This document shows, piece after piece, positions 1-9,982 of a stretch of 36,786 nt of DNA; within the stretch, counting starts at the first letter, position 1, and each line of letters begins with the position of its first letter. The notes beneath the pieces were generated by a model. That model did no database searches, was not told where the DNA came from, and was given only the letters and a program-made list of their open reading frames with translations. Location of the stretch: contig JAUSMR010000207.1 in the NCBI GenBank assembly GCA_030645955.1, positions 1 to 36,786 of the forward strand, read 5' to 3'. This stretch comes from Gallionella sp. GTDB lineage: Bacteria > Pseudomonadota > Gammaproteobacteria > Burkholderiales > Gallionellaceae. Made by a program: the position numbers and the translations under genes.

Positions 1-21
1 TCAATCCGTCATTGCAAAAAA

Positions 22-144
22 GCCTTTAGCTGCGAGCGAAGCGCGGCAGGAAGCGTGGCAATCCAGTTGTTTGATATCAAACGAACTTCTGGATTGCCAC
101 GTCGCTACGCTCCTCGCAATGACGATTTAATCTGCGTTTCCCTA
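22..144. repeat. Dispersed inverted-repeat element, copy A
   Basis: About 120 bp that recurs almost unchanged at 5059-5182. It contains inverted arms (GTGGCAATCCAG near 54-65 against CTGGATTGCCAC near 91-102) and the outer segments GCGAGCGAAGCG and CGCTACGCTCCTCGCAATGA, so the transcript could fold into a long hairpin. It lies about 100 bp beyond the stop of the small FecR gene, and copy B lies at the stop of the large FecR gene. The rest of 1-244 shows no gene. It could act as a terminator or be a mobile REP/MITE-like sequence; no transposase is seen nearby. Confidence 0.8.
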
Positions 145-244
145 AGTCACCAAAATACGGTGACATAAGCCGCTGGTTAACGGCAACCAAGTCGCTGGTT
201 ATCCCGCCCCGGATGCTTCGCAACGCCGTGTCATGGCCGCCGCT

Positions 245-1069
245 TCAAAACACCCTCGGCGGGGCAGTCGGCCCGCGGTCTTCGATAATCGGGCGCAGAG
301 TGGGATTTGTCGGCACCGCATTTCCGGGTGCCATGTTCTGTTCCTGAATTGCGCCATCCACTACCGCGCTTTCGCCTCTTGCTCCATCTGTTGCGCCACT
401 TTTGCCTTGCAGCGCCGGAGGTGGCACGGCGGTGAATATGTTGAGGTTGACGGGTTGCAGTTGCGGCATCTGGTCGGCAGCGGCGGCAAATCCCATCTGG
501 TTCGGCAGAATATTGATAGTGCCTTTGTTGGTGGTCATGACGGTCTCGCCGGCGTTGACCTTGTTATAGGTGCCGACCGGCGCGATCGCCGCCAACTCGC
601 TGCCCGGCACAACCACGAAAATCTCATGATCGGTACCACGTATGCCGATAGTCGATGCGGCCGTGGTGATGCGGTAATTGGTCTTGTTTTTCTGGCCAAT
701 CAGGCCGGTGATCGCGCGGAATCCGCCTCTTATCAAGGAGAAGAAGCTCTTCTCATTGCCGTCTTGTTCGCCGGTAAACACGAAACTGTCGAACTTGAGC
801 CTGGAGTCGGGGCGCACAGCGATCAGGCCGCCATCCCGCATCTTGATTTGCGCAGAACTATACTTCGCGGTCGTCACGGTATCGCTCTCATGCACCACGT
901 CGCCTTTTTCCAGGGCGCGTGTCTGTCCTGCCGAGTTGGTGACCTGAACGGAGCCATTCACAAATTGCGCGTGCCCGGCAATTCCCGCGTAAGCCGCCTG
1001 GCCAAACAATGTCAGGCAGGCTGTTAACAAGACACCCATAAAGACAGTGATACTCTTTGTCGCTTTCAT
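245..1069 (-). CDS. FecR-domain protein, exported (short form)
   Basis: A 274-residue exported protein. Residues 1-28 form a type I signal peptide with an AYA/G cleavage site. A FecR domain follows (about 29-210), with the hallmark motifs GxVxVxxxxGxxRxLxxGDVV, IKMRDGGLIAVRPDSRL and STIGIRGTDHE. The tail from about 215 is Pro/Ala-rich and low complexity. Classical FecR proteins pass a periplasmic signal to an ECF sigma factor, but this protein lacks the N-terminal cytoplasmic part and inner-membrane anchor, so a structural or binding role at the cell surface or in the periplasm is more likely (inference). It is last in the operon, 24 bp after the Slam-like gene, with a GGAGG ribosome site before the ATG. 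It is about 60-70% alike, by eye, to the first 210 residues of the protein ending at 5179. Confidence 0.88.
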   Translation of the reverse strand: MKATKSITVFMGVLLTACLTLFGQAAYAGIAGHAQFVNGSVQVTNSAGQTRALEKGDVVHESDTVTTAKYSSAQIKMRDGGLIAVRPDSRLKFDSFVFTGEQDGNEKSFFSLIRGGFRAITGLIGQKNKTNYRITTAASTIGIRGTDHEIFVVVPGSELAAIAPVGTYNKVNAGETVMTTNKGTINILPNQMGFAAAADQMPQLQPVNLNIFTAVPPPALQGKSGATDGARGESAVVDGAIQEQNMAPGNAVPTNPTLRPIIEDRGPTAPPRVF

Positions 1070-1093
1070 GATTACGCCTCCATACAGCTAAAA

Positions 1094-2551
1094 TTACCGA
1101 AATTCTCGGCGAACAGTCAGTGAAATATCCATCCGGTCATAGCCGTAAATGGCGATATTGGAATCATTCCTGGAATAGTTCAGTTGCGGACGCAGCGTCC
1201 ACAATTTGTCCCAATGCCAAGCCGCTCCCAACTTCAGGTCGTACAGGCGGTCTTTGCGCTGGCGCAGAAAGAGGTAATTGACTTTGCCGTAGTCGCCGAT
1301 CTGCATACCCGCGCTGGCAAATAGCGTTGTTCTTTCACCGAGGGCCGTCTGGCCGCCAACGCGCAATCCGCTGAAACGCTTGGCGCCATCGTTGCGTCCG
1401 CCGCCGGGATTGATGATGCCGATTGATGGCACCGTGACGACAGGCGCAACATCCTTCTCGGTACCGTAATGCGCGCTGCCGGACAGTGATGACTTGCCGT
1501 CAGCCAGCACATGCAGCCAACCGAGTCCGGCGGCCTGCTGATCAATATCATTCGGTTGCATAAGCGGGTCGGCATAGCGATATTGCACAGACTGGGCAAA
1601 TGCATTCAACTGGTTGCTCGGGCTGAATACATGGCGAAACTCGGCTTTGATGCCGGTGGTATCGATGTTGCGCGCACCTCCCAGATCGTATTGGCCGCCG
1701 ACTGCGCCCACACGCAACCGGTTAGCCTGCGCTTCATACACGACTCCCGCACGCACATCGGTGTTGACTGAATCGAATTGGGTATGGGTCCGGTTGGCGT
1801 GTTTGCGCAAATCGGCGCCAGCGTACAACCCCCAATGGGCATTCAAGCTGTGATTGATCTCGCCGCCTGCGGCTGCGGCATAGTAATTGTCGGACGCTTT
1901 TACGTTGGCCGGATCAAGCGTGGCCATCGTCGCAAAAAGATCGACGAATACCTGGGATTGGCTGGTGGAGTTATTGACGTTGCTATCGCGCCCAACCTCC
2001 ACTTCCACATACCCGGAGAAGCGCGTCCGTTTTCCATCTTTCTGCGCGGCTATCGCATCCAGATATTTCTGGATATTGGCGCGTGTCGCTGCGGAGGTAT
2101 TCTGCTTCAGCGCTGCTGTAAATTCTGTCCGGGCGCGGGGAAAATCGCCCAGTTGATAATAGGCGCGGGCCATATCGAGCCGCGCAGCGGCAGAGTCGGG
2201 ATTCACCGCCAATACCCGCTCGAAGGCCAGTGTCGCCTTGTCCGGCTTGCCGCTGTCCAGCGCAGCAATGCCGATCAGGTAATCGAAGCGCGCCTCGCCG
2301 GCATACTCGAATTCGAGCGGCTCCAGCAGATTATAGGCAGCGCCGGGCTTGCCGCTCCCGATCAATGCCCCGGCATCGTGCAGCAGCGCCTCGTAGGAAT
2401 CGGACGGATTGCTGGCGACTGATTCCATAGGCTGAAGTGTTTTCTGCCCGGCTTCCTGCGCACAGACCCCACTTGCCGCTGTCAGCACGCCGAAGAATAG
2501 ACCGATTGCCGGCTTGGGGAGATATCTGGGTTTCATGGTGATGATATTCAT
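1094..2551 (-). CDS. TPR / outer-membrane beta-barrel protein, Slam-like (DUF560)
   Basis: A 485-residue protein with a signal peptide (about 1-32, cut near VCAQ), TPR-type helical repeats at about 50-170 (FDYLIGIAALDSGKPDKA, ARLDMARAYYQLGDFPRA) and a C-terminal beta-strand-rich region at about 180-485. The end, YSRNDSNIAIYGYDR followed by LTVRREFR, with a terminal aromatic-x pattern, fits an outer-membrane barrel. This architecture matches surface lipoprotein assembly modifiers (Slam), which move lipoproteins to the cell surface. The gene starts 9 bp after the upstream lipoprotein gene, whose product would be the natural client (inference). No strong ribosome site precedes either ATG (2551 or in-frame 2536), so translational coupling is likely. 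A paralogue lies at 8472-9899. It could instead be a TPR porin-like protein of unknown role. Confidence 0.72.
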   Translation of the reverse strand: MNIITMKPRYLPKPAIGLFFGVLTAASGVCAQEAGQKTLQPMESVASNPSDSYEALLHDAGALIGSGKPGAAYNLLEPLEFEYAGEARFDYLIGIAALDSGKPDKATLAFERVLAVNPDSAAARLDMARAYYQLGDFPRARTEFTAALKQNTSAATRANIQKYLDAIAAQKDGKRTRFSGYVEVEVGRDSNVNNSTSQSQVFVDLFATMATLDPANVKASDNYYAAAAGGEINHSLNAHWGLYAGADLRKHANRTHTQFDSVNTDVRAGVVYEAQANRLRVGAVGGQYDLGGARNIDTTGIKAEFRHVFSPSNQLNAFAQSVQYRYADPLMQPNDIDQQAAGLGWLHVLADGKSSLSGSAHYGTEKDVAPVVTVPSIGIINPGGGRNDGAKRFSGLRVGGQTALGERTTLFASAGMQIGDYGKVNYLFLRQRKDRLYDLKLGAAWHWDKLWTLRPQLNYSRNDSNIAIYGYDRMDISLTVRREFR

Positions 2552-2560
2552 GGGAGTGGC

Positions 2561-4459
<1,899 letters not shown>

Positions 4460-4465
4460 GACAAT

Positions 4466-4500
4466 ACTCCTCTACCTCGGTTCAAATGGCGGAAAGGAGT
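4466..4500 (-). promoter_or_regulatory. Ribosome site with complementary upstream sequence (possible expression platform)
   Basis: The lipoprotein ribosome site reads GAGGAGT before the ATG on the minus strand. Its AGGAGT (4466-4471) is perfectly complementary to ACTCCT at 4495-4500, 23 nt upstream in the same leader. Pairing would hide the ribosome site, so the riboswitch upstream may act on translation initiation. The complementarity is seen directly; the mechanism is inferred. Confidence 0.5.
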
Positions 4501-4555
4501 AAATGGTTCGGACGCGATGGCGCAATGATGCTGCGTAGATGCATACGGACGAACA

Positions 4556-4640
4556 TCCGTATCGCGGTCCCGCTGCCATAGTTTCCCTTAGGCCGGTGAC
4601 TTTGCGTCCTTATCTTTCGATAAGTTTGCCAAGTGAGCTC
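4556..4640 (-). promoter_or_regulatory. Cyclic-di-GMP-I (GEMM-I) riboswitch aptamer
   Basis: On the minus strand the sequence contains, in order, GGCAAAC, the hairpin CTTATC-GAAA-GATAAG, GGACGCAAAG, CCGGCCTAAG, TATGG and AGCGGGACCGCG. These are the conserved blocks of the GEMM-I aptamer, including the GAAA tetraloop and its CCTAAG...TATGG receptor. It points at the lipoprotein-Slam-FecR operon, whose first ATG is about 95 nt downstream. A small hairpin (4543-4549 with 4556-4562) follows directly but has no U-run, so a simple intrinsic terminator is not evident and control of translation is more likely. Family and orientation are near certain; the ON or OFF direction cannot be read from sequence. 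Confidence 0.92.
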
Positions 4641-4670
4641 AGGCTAGTGGATGGCCGTTATGGGAGTCAA
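4641..4670 (-). promoter_or_regulatory. Weak candidate promoter for the riboswitch operon
   Basis: On the minus strand TTGACT (4665-4670) is followed 18 bp later by TAGCCT (4641-4646). The -35 box is good and the -10 is poor. The predicted start, near 4634, would fall inside or at the very edge of the aptamer, which counts against it, so the real promoter may lie further upstream. In 4671-4801 I see nothing else clear. Confidence 0.25.
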
Positions 4671-4801
4671 AAGCTAACCGACGAGTGGTTGAATTTCCGG
4701 ATGAGCGGCGAAGTGGATTTTTGCCAAAGGGTTAAATCAAACCTTTCTCCGCGAATAACAGTGTGTAATCTGCGGATTCAGTCGCCGTTTTTAGTTTTAA
4801 T

Positions 4802-4940
4802 CTGGAAAAAGCAGTTGGCAGAAAATATTGCATTTCTTCAATGCGTTGTGATGCTCTTGTAGGTGCGAATTTATTCGCATGTAACCTGTTGTTCGTGCGA
4901 ATAAATTCGCACCTGCCACTCCGCCAACTGCTTTTTCCAG
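4802..4940. repeat. Nested inverted repeats (two concentric stems)
   Basis: The outer arms are CTGGAAAAAGCAGTTGGC (4802-4819) and its exact complement (4923-4940). The inner arms are AGGTGCGAATTTATTCGCA (4861-4879) and its exact complement (4896-4914). The whole 139 bp could fold as a cruciform or a long RNA hairpin. It carries no coding capacity I trust. It resembles a MITE-like or REP-like insertion in which one palindrome sits inside another. Confidence 0.85.
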
Positions 4941-4963
4941 GTTTAATCCTCACCTCAAGTCCA

Positions 4964-4999
4964 CAACGAACAAGCCCGCGATCGCGGGCTTGTTCGTTG
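4964..4999. repeat. Perfect 36-bp palindrome
   Basis: The half-site CAACGAACAAGCCCGCGA (4964-4981) is followed at once by its exact complement, with no loop. The GC-rich centre suggests a strong hairpin that could stop transcription, but no T-run follows on either strand. It lies between the 3' end of operon B and the leader of operon A. Confidence 0.85.
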
Positions 5000-5058
5000 C
5001 AAGGAAGCATGAGACTTTCTTTAGGGAACCGCTGATTTATTCACCCAAACTGTCGTTG

Positions 5059-5182
5059 GCCTTTAGCTGCGAGCGAAGCGCGGCAGGAAGCGTGGAAATC
5101 CAGTATTTGGATGTAAATCGAACTTCTGGATTGCCACGTCGCTACGCTCCTCGCAATGACGATTTAATCCGGGTTTCCTTAA
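5059..5182. repeat. Dispersed inverted-repeat element, copy B
   Basis: This is the second copy of the element at 22-144, sharing GCCTTTAGCTGCGAGCGAAG at its left and GACGATTTAATC plus GTTTCC near its right end. Its right boundary coincides with the stop codon (TTA on plus, 5179-5181) of the large FecR gene, so the element may supply or abut that stop. Confidence 0.8.
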
Positions 5183-8100
5183 CGATGGAACGCTGTCACA
5201 CCGGATATCACCTGGTTACTCGCTGTACTAACATTCTGCAATCCATATGCCATCATCGCTCCGGTAGCTCCTGCACCACTGAAGCCGCCCACGATCACCC
5301 CTTGGGCTGACGTGCCGCAACCGGTTGCACACGTTACCGTCAGATGTCCCGCCGTACCAACGGGAATCATACTATCGGCATAAAAAGCGGTCTTCTGGAT
5401 GATCGGCACATTTGCAGCAGCCGCATCCAGGGTTGAGCCAGCAACCGTCACGTTCACGCCGACATTCACCGTTTGCGCGGTAAAGTCGGCACTCAGCGTT
5501 GCGTTGTTCAGCGTGCCCGCAGTGCCCAGATTGTCGGTCGGCGCGGTTCCCCCGGCATTGGTGTACGTATAGGTGCCAGAAACGGGCAGCGTCACCGCAG
5601 CCGTTTCAGTTGGCCCGGCGATCCAGTGCAGGCTACCCGCCAGCGTATGCGGCGTGGTCACGGCGGTGTTCCGGTCCGTAGCATTCACACTGCCGCCCTC
5701 CCAGCGCCCCCAACTGATACCGGTGGCCGCATTATTGCCCGCATCGGCCAGTACACTGGTGTTGCTGGCCAGCGTCATTGAAGGATCGTTGTTTCCACCG
5801 TTGTTGATGGTATTCATATCAAACCGGGTCAGGTTACCGGCTCCATCCGTCACCATCCGGGCCGGGGCATTCGCATAGTAGCCGAGCACGGGTACAGCAG
5901 GTATGGCCGCGGCATTCGGGTCGGTCAAGGACATCATCACCTGGCGATGCGGTGTTGCAATATTGCTCGTGGTACTGGCCAGTGCCGCCACCCCGTTAAC
6001 CTGTTCGAAAGAAAATGAAGGCAGCAAGGCACTCAGGTCGTAACTCAGGATCGCGCCATTCAAACCGATACCGGACAACTGCCCCGAAACGTTGCCAAAG
6101 CCTGGCGTGCTGCCATCCACGGTCACGGTCAGAAAGCCCGGCCCGGTTATGTTGTAGCTCGATGCCTGGAAAGCCGCCCCGCCGATCCCCCTGCCGCCAT
6201 TTATGATCGCTTCGTTGCCCGCCAATGTTTGGGCATTCCAGGTGTGTGACACCGGCGTAGTCTGCATATCGGGAACCGACAGGTCGATGTTGATATCCAC
6301 CACCTGCCGGGTGAAATCCACGGTCAGTGCGGTCGTGCCCAGCACCGTGCCCGGTGTCCCCATGAAATTGGTCACCATGCCGCCATCAAAACTGAAGGTC
6401 TTGGTGCCGACCAGCGCATTTGCCAGGAATAGCGGCCCGGCTTCCGGCCCGGTGATCCAGTGTGGGCTGGCTGAACCGATACCAAACCCCCAGGCTTGGG
6501 TATAGCTGCCCGCGTCCCAGGTGCCTAAATAAATGCCGGTCGGCGCGACAGCATTGGTGGCGTTGGTGGCTGGCGTGCTTGTGCAGGTGGTGCAGGTCAC
6601 CGTCGTCGACATGTATCCCGAGCCTGGAGCCGCCGCGCTACCCGAACTATAAGCAGTCAGCACACCGCTGACATCGGTGCTGAGGGTATCTGCCGTTTGA
6701 ATGCTGCCGCCGTAATCGGCCACCATATACATGCCCGTCGGCGCAGCGGTGCCATTAGTGATTGTCGGTCCGGTGCGCGCTAAAGCCGCTTGGCCGGAGA
6801 CCTCCCCGCCTGCATTGGCACTGCTGTCCCCCAGGTTGTACGACAGAATCGCGCCGGCGTAATTCTGTCCTGTAAAGGCGCCGTTCAGACTGCCAAAGCA
6901 GGTCGGGCATAAGGTGGGCGCACCCACCCCCATGGAAACGGTCAGGTTGTTATTTGTTCCACCCGGAGAGGAACCGGCAAAAAATTGGGGGCCGCTCAAG
7001 CTCAAGTTGCTCGCACTCGCCGACCAGGCCTGGCCTCCCACTGTCAGGGCAAGATCTGCGCTGACCAGACTGGTGGTGAAATCCACGCCGATGGAAGCAC
7101 TGTTCAGCGTGCCGCTCCGCCCGTACCGTTTGTCATAAGGAGCCGTGTTGCCGTCCAGCGCGTAGGTGAAAGTCCCATACATCTGACCTGCGGGGGCGGT
7201 AATCCCCGCATCCAGATACCCCTCCGGCCCGTACATCCAGGTAGTTGGCACACCACCCCAGTTCGCTCCTCCCAGCGTGGCAGTCAGGGTGTATTCCAGC
7301 GCGGTAACACTGGTCCAGCGGCCAAACTGGATGCCGGTGGTGGCGGAAGTCGCCACGCCGGTAACCGGCGTGACCCCACCTGTCTCGGAATAACTAATGC
7401 TCCCGCCGCCGACAATTTCCCGGTCTATGAAGGACGACAGGTTGCTGCTGCCAGTGGGGGTATAAATTATATCGGCCGGTGCTGCCATGGGGCTCCCCCA
7501 CCCCTTGCTGAAAAACGGTACCGAAGTCTCGATCAAGATGTTGCTCGGGGTGTAAGCCGCAAATGGTCCGCCACTGGGTGTGCCTCCGCCGCCAGAGGTT
7601 TCTTCGCCGGTAAGATCAATGCCGTCTGTAGTTGTGATAGGCTGCAGGATGTGTGTCTCTTTACCTTCCCCTGTGGAGGATGCTACCTCAGCCGCAGGTG
7701 CTGCCCCCTGCTCTGCGGTATTATCCACCGTCGCGGTTTCACGCACCTCCTTGACATCTTCCTTGCCCTCCTCCTTGTCGCTCTTGGCTTCTTTGGTGGG
7801 TTTGTCTGCTACGGTGAAAATGTCGGTGTTAAGCGGCCTCAGTTCCGGCATTTGATCAGCCGCACCTGCGAAACCCATCTGGTTGGGCAGCACGAAAATG
7901 GTGCCTTTGTCTGTGGCCATGAAGGTTTCACCGACGTTCACCTTGTTGTAGGTGCCTGTCGGCACGGCATTCGCCAACGAACTGTCCGATCCCACCACAA
8001 ATGTTTCGTGGTCGGTACCGCGTATGCCTATAGTTGCCACTGAGGTGGTAATTCGATAATTGGTTTTGTGCACCCGCCCGATCAGACCCGTAACGGCACG

Positions 8101-8448
8101 GAATCCGCCTTTGAACAATGAGAAGTAACTCCTTTCACTTCCGTCTTCCTTGCCGTTGAATATAAAACTGTCGAACTTGAGTCTGGTGTCCGGGCGCATG
8201 GCGACGAAACCGCCATCCTGCATCTTGATCTGCGCACTGGCACCCTTCGCCGAGATCACCGTATCGCCTTCATTGACCGCTACACCCTTTTGCAGGGTGC
8301 GCGTCTCTCCCGCTGCGCTGACAATCTGAACGCTGCCATTAACGAACTGGGCGTACCCGGCGACCCCCGCGAAGGCCGCCTGGTTCGCTAGAATCAAGCT
8401 GGTCAGGGCAATACCTAAATTGATAGCGATCTTTTTTATGGTATTCAT
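5179..8448 (-). CDS. Large exported FecR-domain protein with three repeated beta-rich modules
   Basis: A 1089-residue protein with a type I signal peptide (1-27, AFA/G), a FecR domain (about 28-212, with ATIGIRGTDHE), a charged Lys/Glu linker (215-265), and then three related modules at about 300-556, 557-825 and 826-1089. Each module repeats TGIxxGxW (371, 637, 909), WxxGPE or a variant (404, 664, 942), GTLNxAxxxxDFT or a variant (446, 704, 978), and a closing block GxFxGxxxxGAxLxYxL...vxGvaAl (519-556, 785-823, 1050-1087). Cys pairs occur as CPTC (514), CTTC (619) and CATGC (1040). The closing block resembles the end of the small TbpB-like barrels found in Slam clients (inference). There is no lipobox. 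It lies 23 bp after the second Slam-like gene, with a GGGAGGTG ribosome site. The ligand is unknown. Confidence 0.82.
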   Translation of the reverse strand: MNTIKKIAINLGIALTSLILANQAAFAGVAGYAQFVNGSVQIVSAAGETRTLQKGVAVNEGDTVISAKGASAQIKMQDGGFVAMRPDTRLKFDSFIFNGKEDGSERSYFSLFKGGFRAVTGLIGRVHKTNYRITTSVATIGIRGTDHETFVVGSDSSLANAVPTGTYNKVNVGETFMATDKGTIFVLPNQMGFAGAADQMPELRPLNTDIFTVADKPTKEAKSDKEEGKEDVKEVRETATVDNTAEQGAAPAAEVASSTGEGKETHILQPITTTDGIDLTGEETSGGGGTPSGGPFAAYTPSNILIETSVPFFSKGWGSPMAAPADIIYTPTGSSNLSSFIDREIVGGGSISYSETGGVTPVTGVATSATTGIQFGRWTSVTALEYTLTATLGGANWGGVPTTWMYGPEGYLDAGITAPAGQMYGTFTYALDGNTAPYDKRYGRSGTLNSASIGVDFTTSLVSADLALTVGGQAWSASASNLSLSGPQFFAGSSPGGTNNNLTVSMGVGAPTLCPTCFGSLNGAFTGQNYAGAILSYNLGDSSANAGGEVSGQAALARTGPTITNGTAAPTGMYMVADYGGSIQTADTLSTDVSGVLTAYSSGSAAAPGSGYMSTTVTCTTCTSTPATNATNAVAPTGIYLGTWDAGSYTQAWGFGIGSASPHWITGPEAGPLFLANALVGTKTFSFDGGMVTNFMGTPGTVLGTTALTVDFTRQVVDINIDLSVPDMQTTPVSHTWNAQTLAGNEAIINGGRGIGGAAFQASSYNITGPGFLTVTVDGSTPGFGNVSGQLSGIGLNGAILSYDLSALLPSFSFEQVNGVAALASTTSNIATPHRQVMMSLTDPNAAAIPAVPVLGYYANAPARMVTDGAGNLTRFDMNTINNGGNNDPSMTLASNTSVLADAGNNAATGISWGRWEGGSVNATDRNTAVTTPHTLAGSLHWIAGPTETAAVTLPVSGTYTYTNAGGTAPTDNLGTAGTLNNATLSADFTAQTVNVGVNVTVAGSTLDAAAANVPIIQKTAFYADSMIPVGTAGHLTVTCATGCGTSAQGVIVGGFSGAGATGAMMAYGLQNVSTASNQVISGVTAFHR

Positions 8449-8471
8449 GATTACACCTCCCTCAGTTTCGA

Positions 8472-9899
8472 TTACCGGAAATCACGGCGAATAGTCAGGG
8501 AAACATCCCTCCGGTTATAGCGATAAATGACGATATCGGAATAGTTTCTCGAGTAGTTAAACTGTGGACGCAGCGTCCAGTTCTTGTCCCAATGCCAGTT
8601 CGCACCGGCAGACATATCCAAATGACGATCCTTGCGTTTGTGCAAAAACGATGCGTTGGTCTTGTCATATACACCCGATTGCAATCCCAGATTAGCGAAC
8701 AACTCGGTGTCCTCGCGCAGCGCTGTTTGTCCGCCCGCGCGCAAGCCCAGCCCGCGCTTGTTACCATCGGCACGGCCACCGCTGGGATTGGCCGGTGTAA
8801 TGGGCGCCACATCGTTTTCATTCGCCAAATACAAACTGCCGAACAATACCGATTGCCCATCCGCCAATACATGCAGCCAGCCGGTGCCGAGTATGGCCTG
8901 ATCGAAATCGTTTATCGTCATTGCGGGATCCACGAAACGATTGCGCCCATACTGCGCGAATATGCTCACTTGATTTGTGGGACTGTACACATGCCGCCAG
9001 TCCGCACTGAAACCGGAAGAATCGCGGTCGTGCACTCTCGCCAGGTTATATTTCCCGCCTGTTCCGCCGATACGGAAAATATTTTTTTGGCTGTCGGTAA
9101 ACGTCACGCCAGCCCGGCCATCCAGACTCAGTGTGTCAAAACGGGTTTGGGTGTTATTGCCGCGTTGGCGCACATCTGCACCGGCGTACAAACCCCAATT
9201 GGCATTCAGGTTGTGGCTGACCTCGCCGCCTGTTGCAACGCTGTAATAATTATCAGCGGTTTTCAGATTGGTCGGGCTAAGGGTGAACGTTTGATTGCCA
9301 AAGACCGGAACGTCAATCTGCGACTGGCTGGTGGAGTTATTGACGTTGTTGTCATGCCCCAGCCCCCCTTCCACATAAGCGCTGAATCGGGTCTGTTTGG
9401 CCGCTTGCTGCGCGGCTATCGCGTCCAGATATTTCTGGATGGTGGCGCGCGCCGCTTCGGGCGGGTTTTGTTTCGCCACGGTTTCAAGCTCGGTCTTGGC
9501 ACGCGGCAGGTCGCCGAGCTGATAATAAGCGCGCGCCATGTCCAGGCGCGCACCGGCAAAATTCGGATCTACCGCCAGCACCCGCTCAAAGGCGAGGGTT
9601 GCTTTATCCGGCTTGCCGCTATCCAACGCGGCAATACCGATCAGATAATCAAAGCGCGCCTCGCCGGAACGGTCGAACTCAAGCGGCTCCAGCAGATTAT
9701 AGGCATCGGCGGGCCTGCCGGCTTTCATCAAGGCTTCGGCATCGCGCAGTGGTTTCTCGCGAGCATCACTCCCGGCCGGCTTTCGAGATTCAGGTTCGGA
9801 AAGCTGGCGCGTTTTCTGCCCGGCTTCTTGCGCATAAACCCCGCTTGCCGCCAGCATCAATCCAGCGAATGCCCAACCCAGCGATTTTGCGAATTTCAT
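8472..9899 (-). CDS. TPR / outer-membrane beta-barrel protein, Slam-like, second copy
   Basis: A 475-residue paralogue of the protein at 1094-2551: signal peptide about 1-25 (GVYAQ), TPR region about 40-165 with the identical stretch GIAALDSGKPDKATLAFERV, and a barrel region ending in YSRNYSDIVIYRYNRRD and a final DFR. I chose the ATG at 9899 because GAGGTG sits 7 nt upstream. An in-frame start at 9950 adds 17 residues before the signal peptide, lacks a ribosome site and would lie upstream of the predicted transcription start. It is first in operon B, ahead of the large FecR protein, which is its likely client (inference). Outside the shared TPR core the two paralogues differ clearly in barrel strands and loops, as expected if they handle different cargo. 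Confidence 0.75.
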   Translation of the reverse strand: MKFAKSLGWAFAGLMLAASGVYAQEAGQKTRQLSEPESRKPAGSDAREKPLRDAEALMKAGRPADAYNLLEPLEFDRSGEARFDYLIGIAALDSGKPDKATLAFERVLAVDPNFAGARLDMARAYYQLGDLPRAKTELETVAKQNPPEAARATIQKYLDAIAAQQAAKQTRFSAYVEGGLGHDNNVNNSTSQSQIDVPVFGNQTFTLSPTNLKTADNYYSVATGGEVSHNLNANWGLYAGADVRQRGNNTQTRFDTLSLDGRAGVTFTDSQKNIFRIGGTGGKYNLARVHDRDSSGFSADWRHVYSPTNQVSIFAQYGRNRFVDPAMTINDFDQAILGTGWLHVLADGQSVLFGSLYLANENDVAPITPANPSGGRADGNKRGLGLRAGGQTALREDTELFANLGLQSGVYDKTNASFLHKRKDRHLDMSAGANWHWDKNWTLRPQFNYSRNYSDIVIYRYNRRDVSLTIRRDFR

Positions 9900-9935
9900 G
9901 ATTTCCACCTCGCGTTGTATTGTTTCTTGAAAAGC

Positions 9936-9963
9936 ATAATACGCTTTCACGGGGTGAGGTCAA
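9936..9963 (-). promoter_or_regulatory. Sigma-70 promoter for operon B
   Basis: On the minus strand TTGACC (9958-9963), a 16-bp spacer and TATTAT (9936-9941) are followed about 30 nt later by the Slam-like ATG at 9899. The leader would be short, with no room for a riboswitch, unlike operon A. Confidence 0.75.
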
Positions 9964-9982
9964 CCTGCCGAAAAGGCCCGTG

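Noticed and set aside
233..1027. Long plus-strand open frame opposite the small FecR gene
   Set aside because: Antisense to a clear FecR protein, with no domain and Cys/His/Arg-rich composition typical of shadow frames.
245..1069. Classical FecIR iron-signalling pair
   Set aside because: The FecR proteins have cleavable signal peptides and no cytoplasmic anti-sigma region. The only sigma gene is 17 kb or more away and has its own partner genes, and no TonB receptor is present.
4732..5010. 92-codon minus-strand frame between the two surface operons
   Set aside because: It runs through the nested palindromes, so its sequence is determined by the repeats; no ribosome site or family resemblance.
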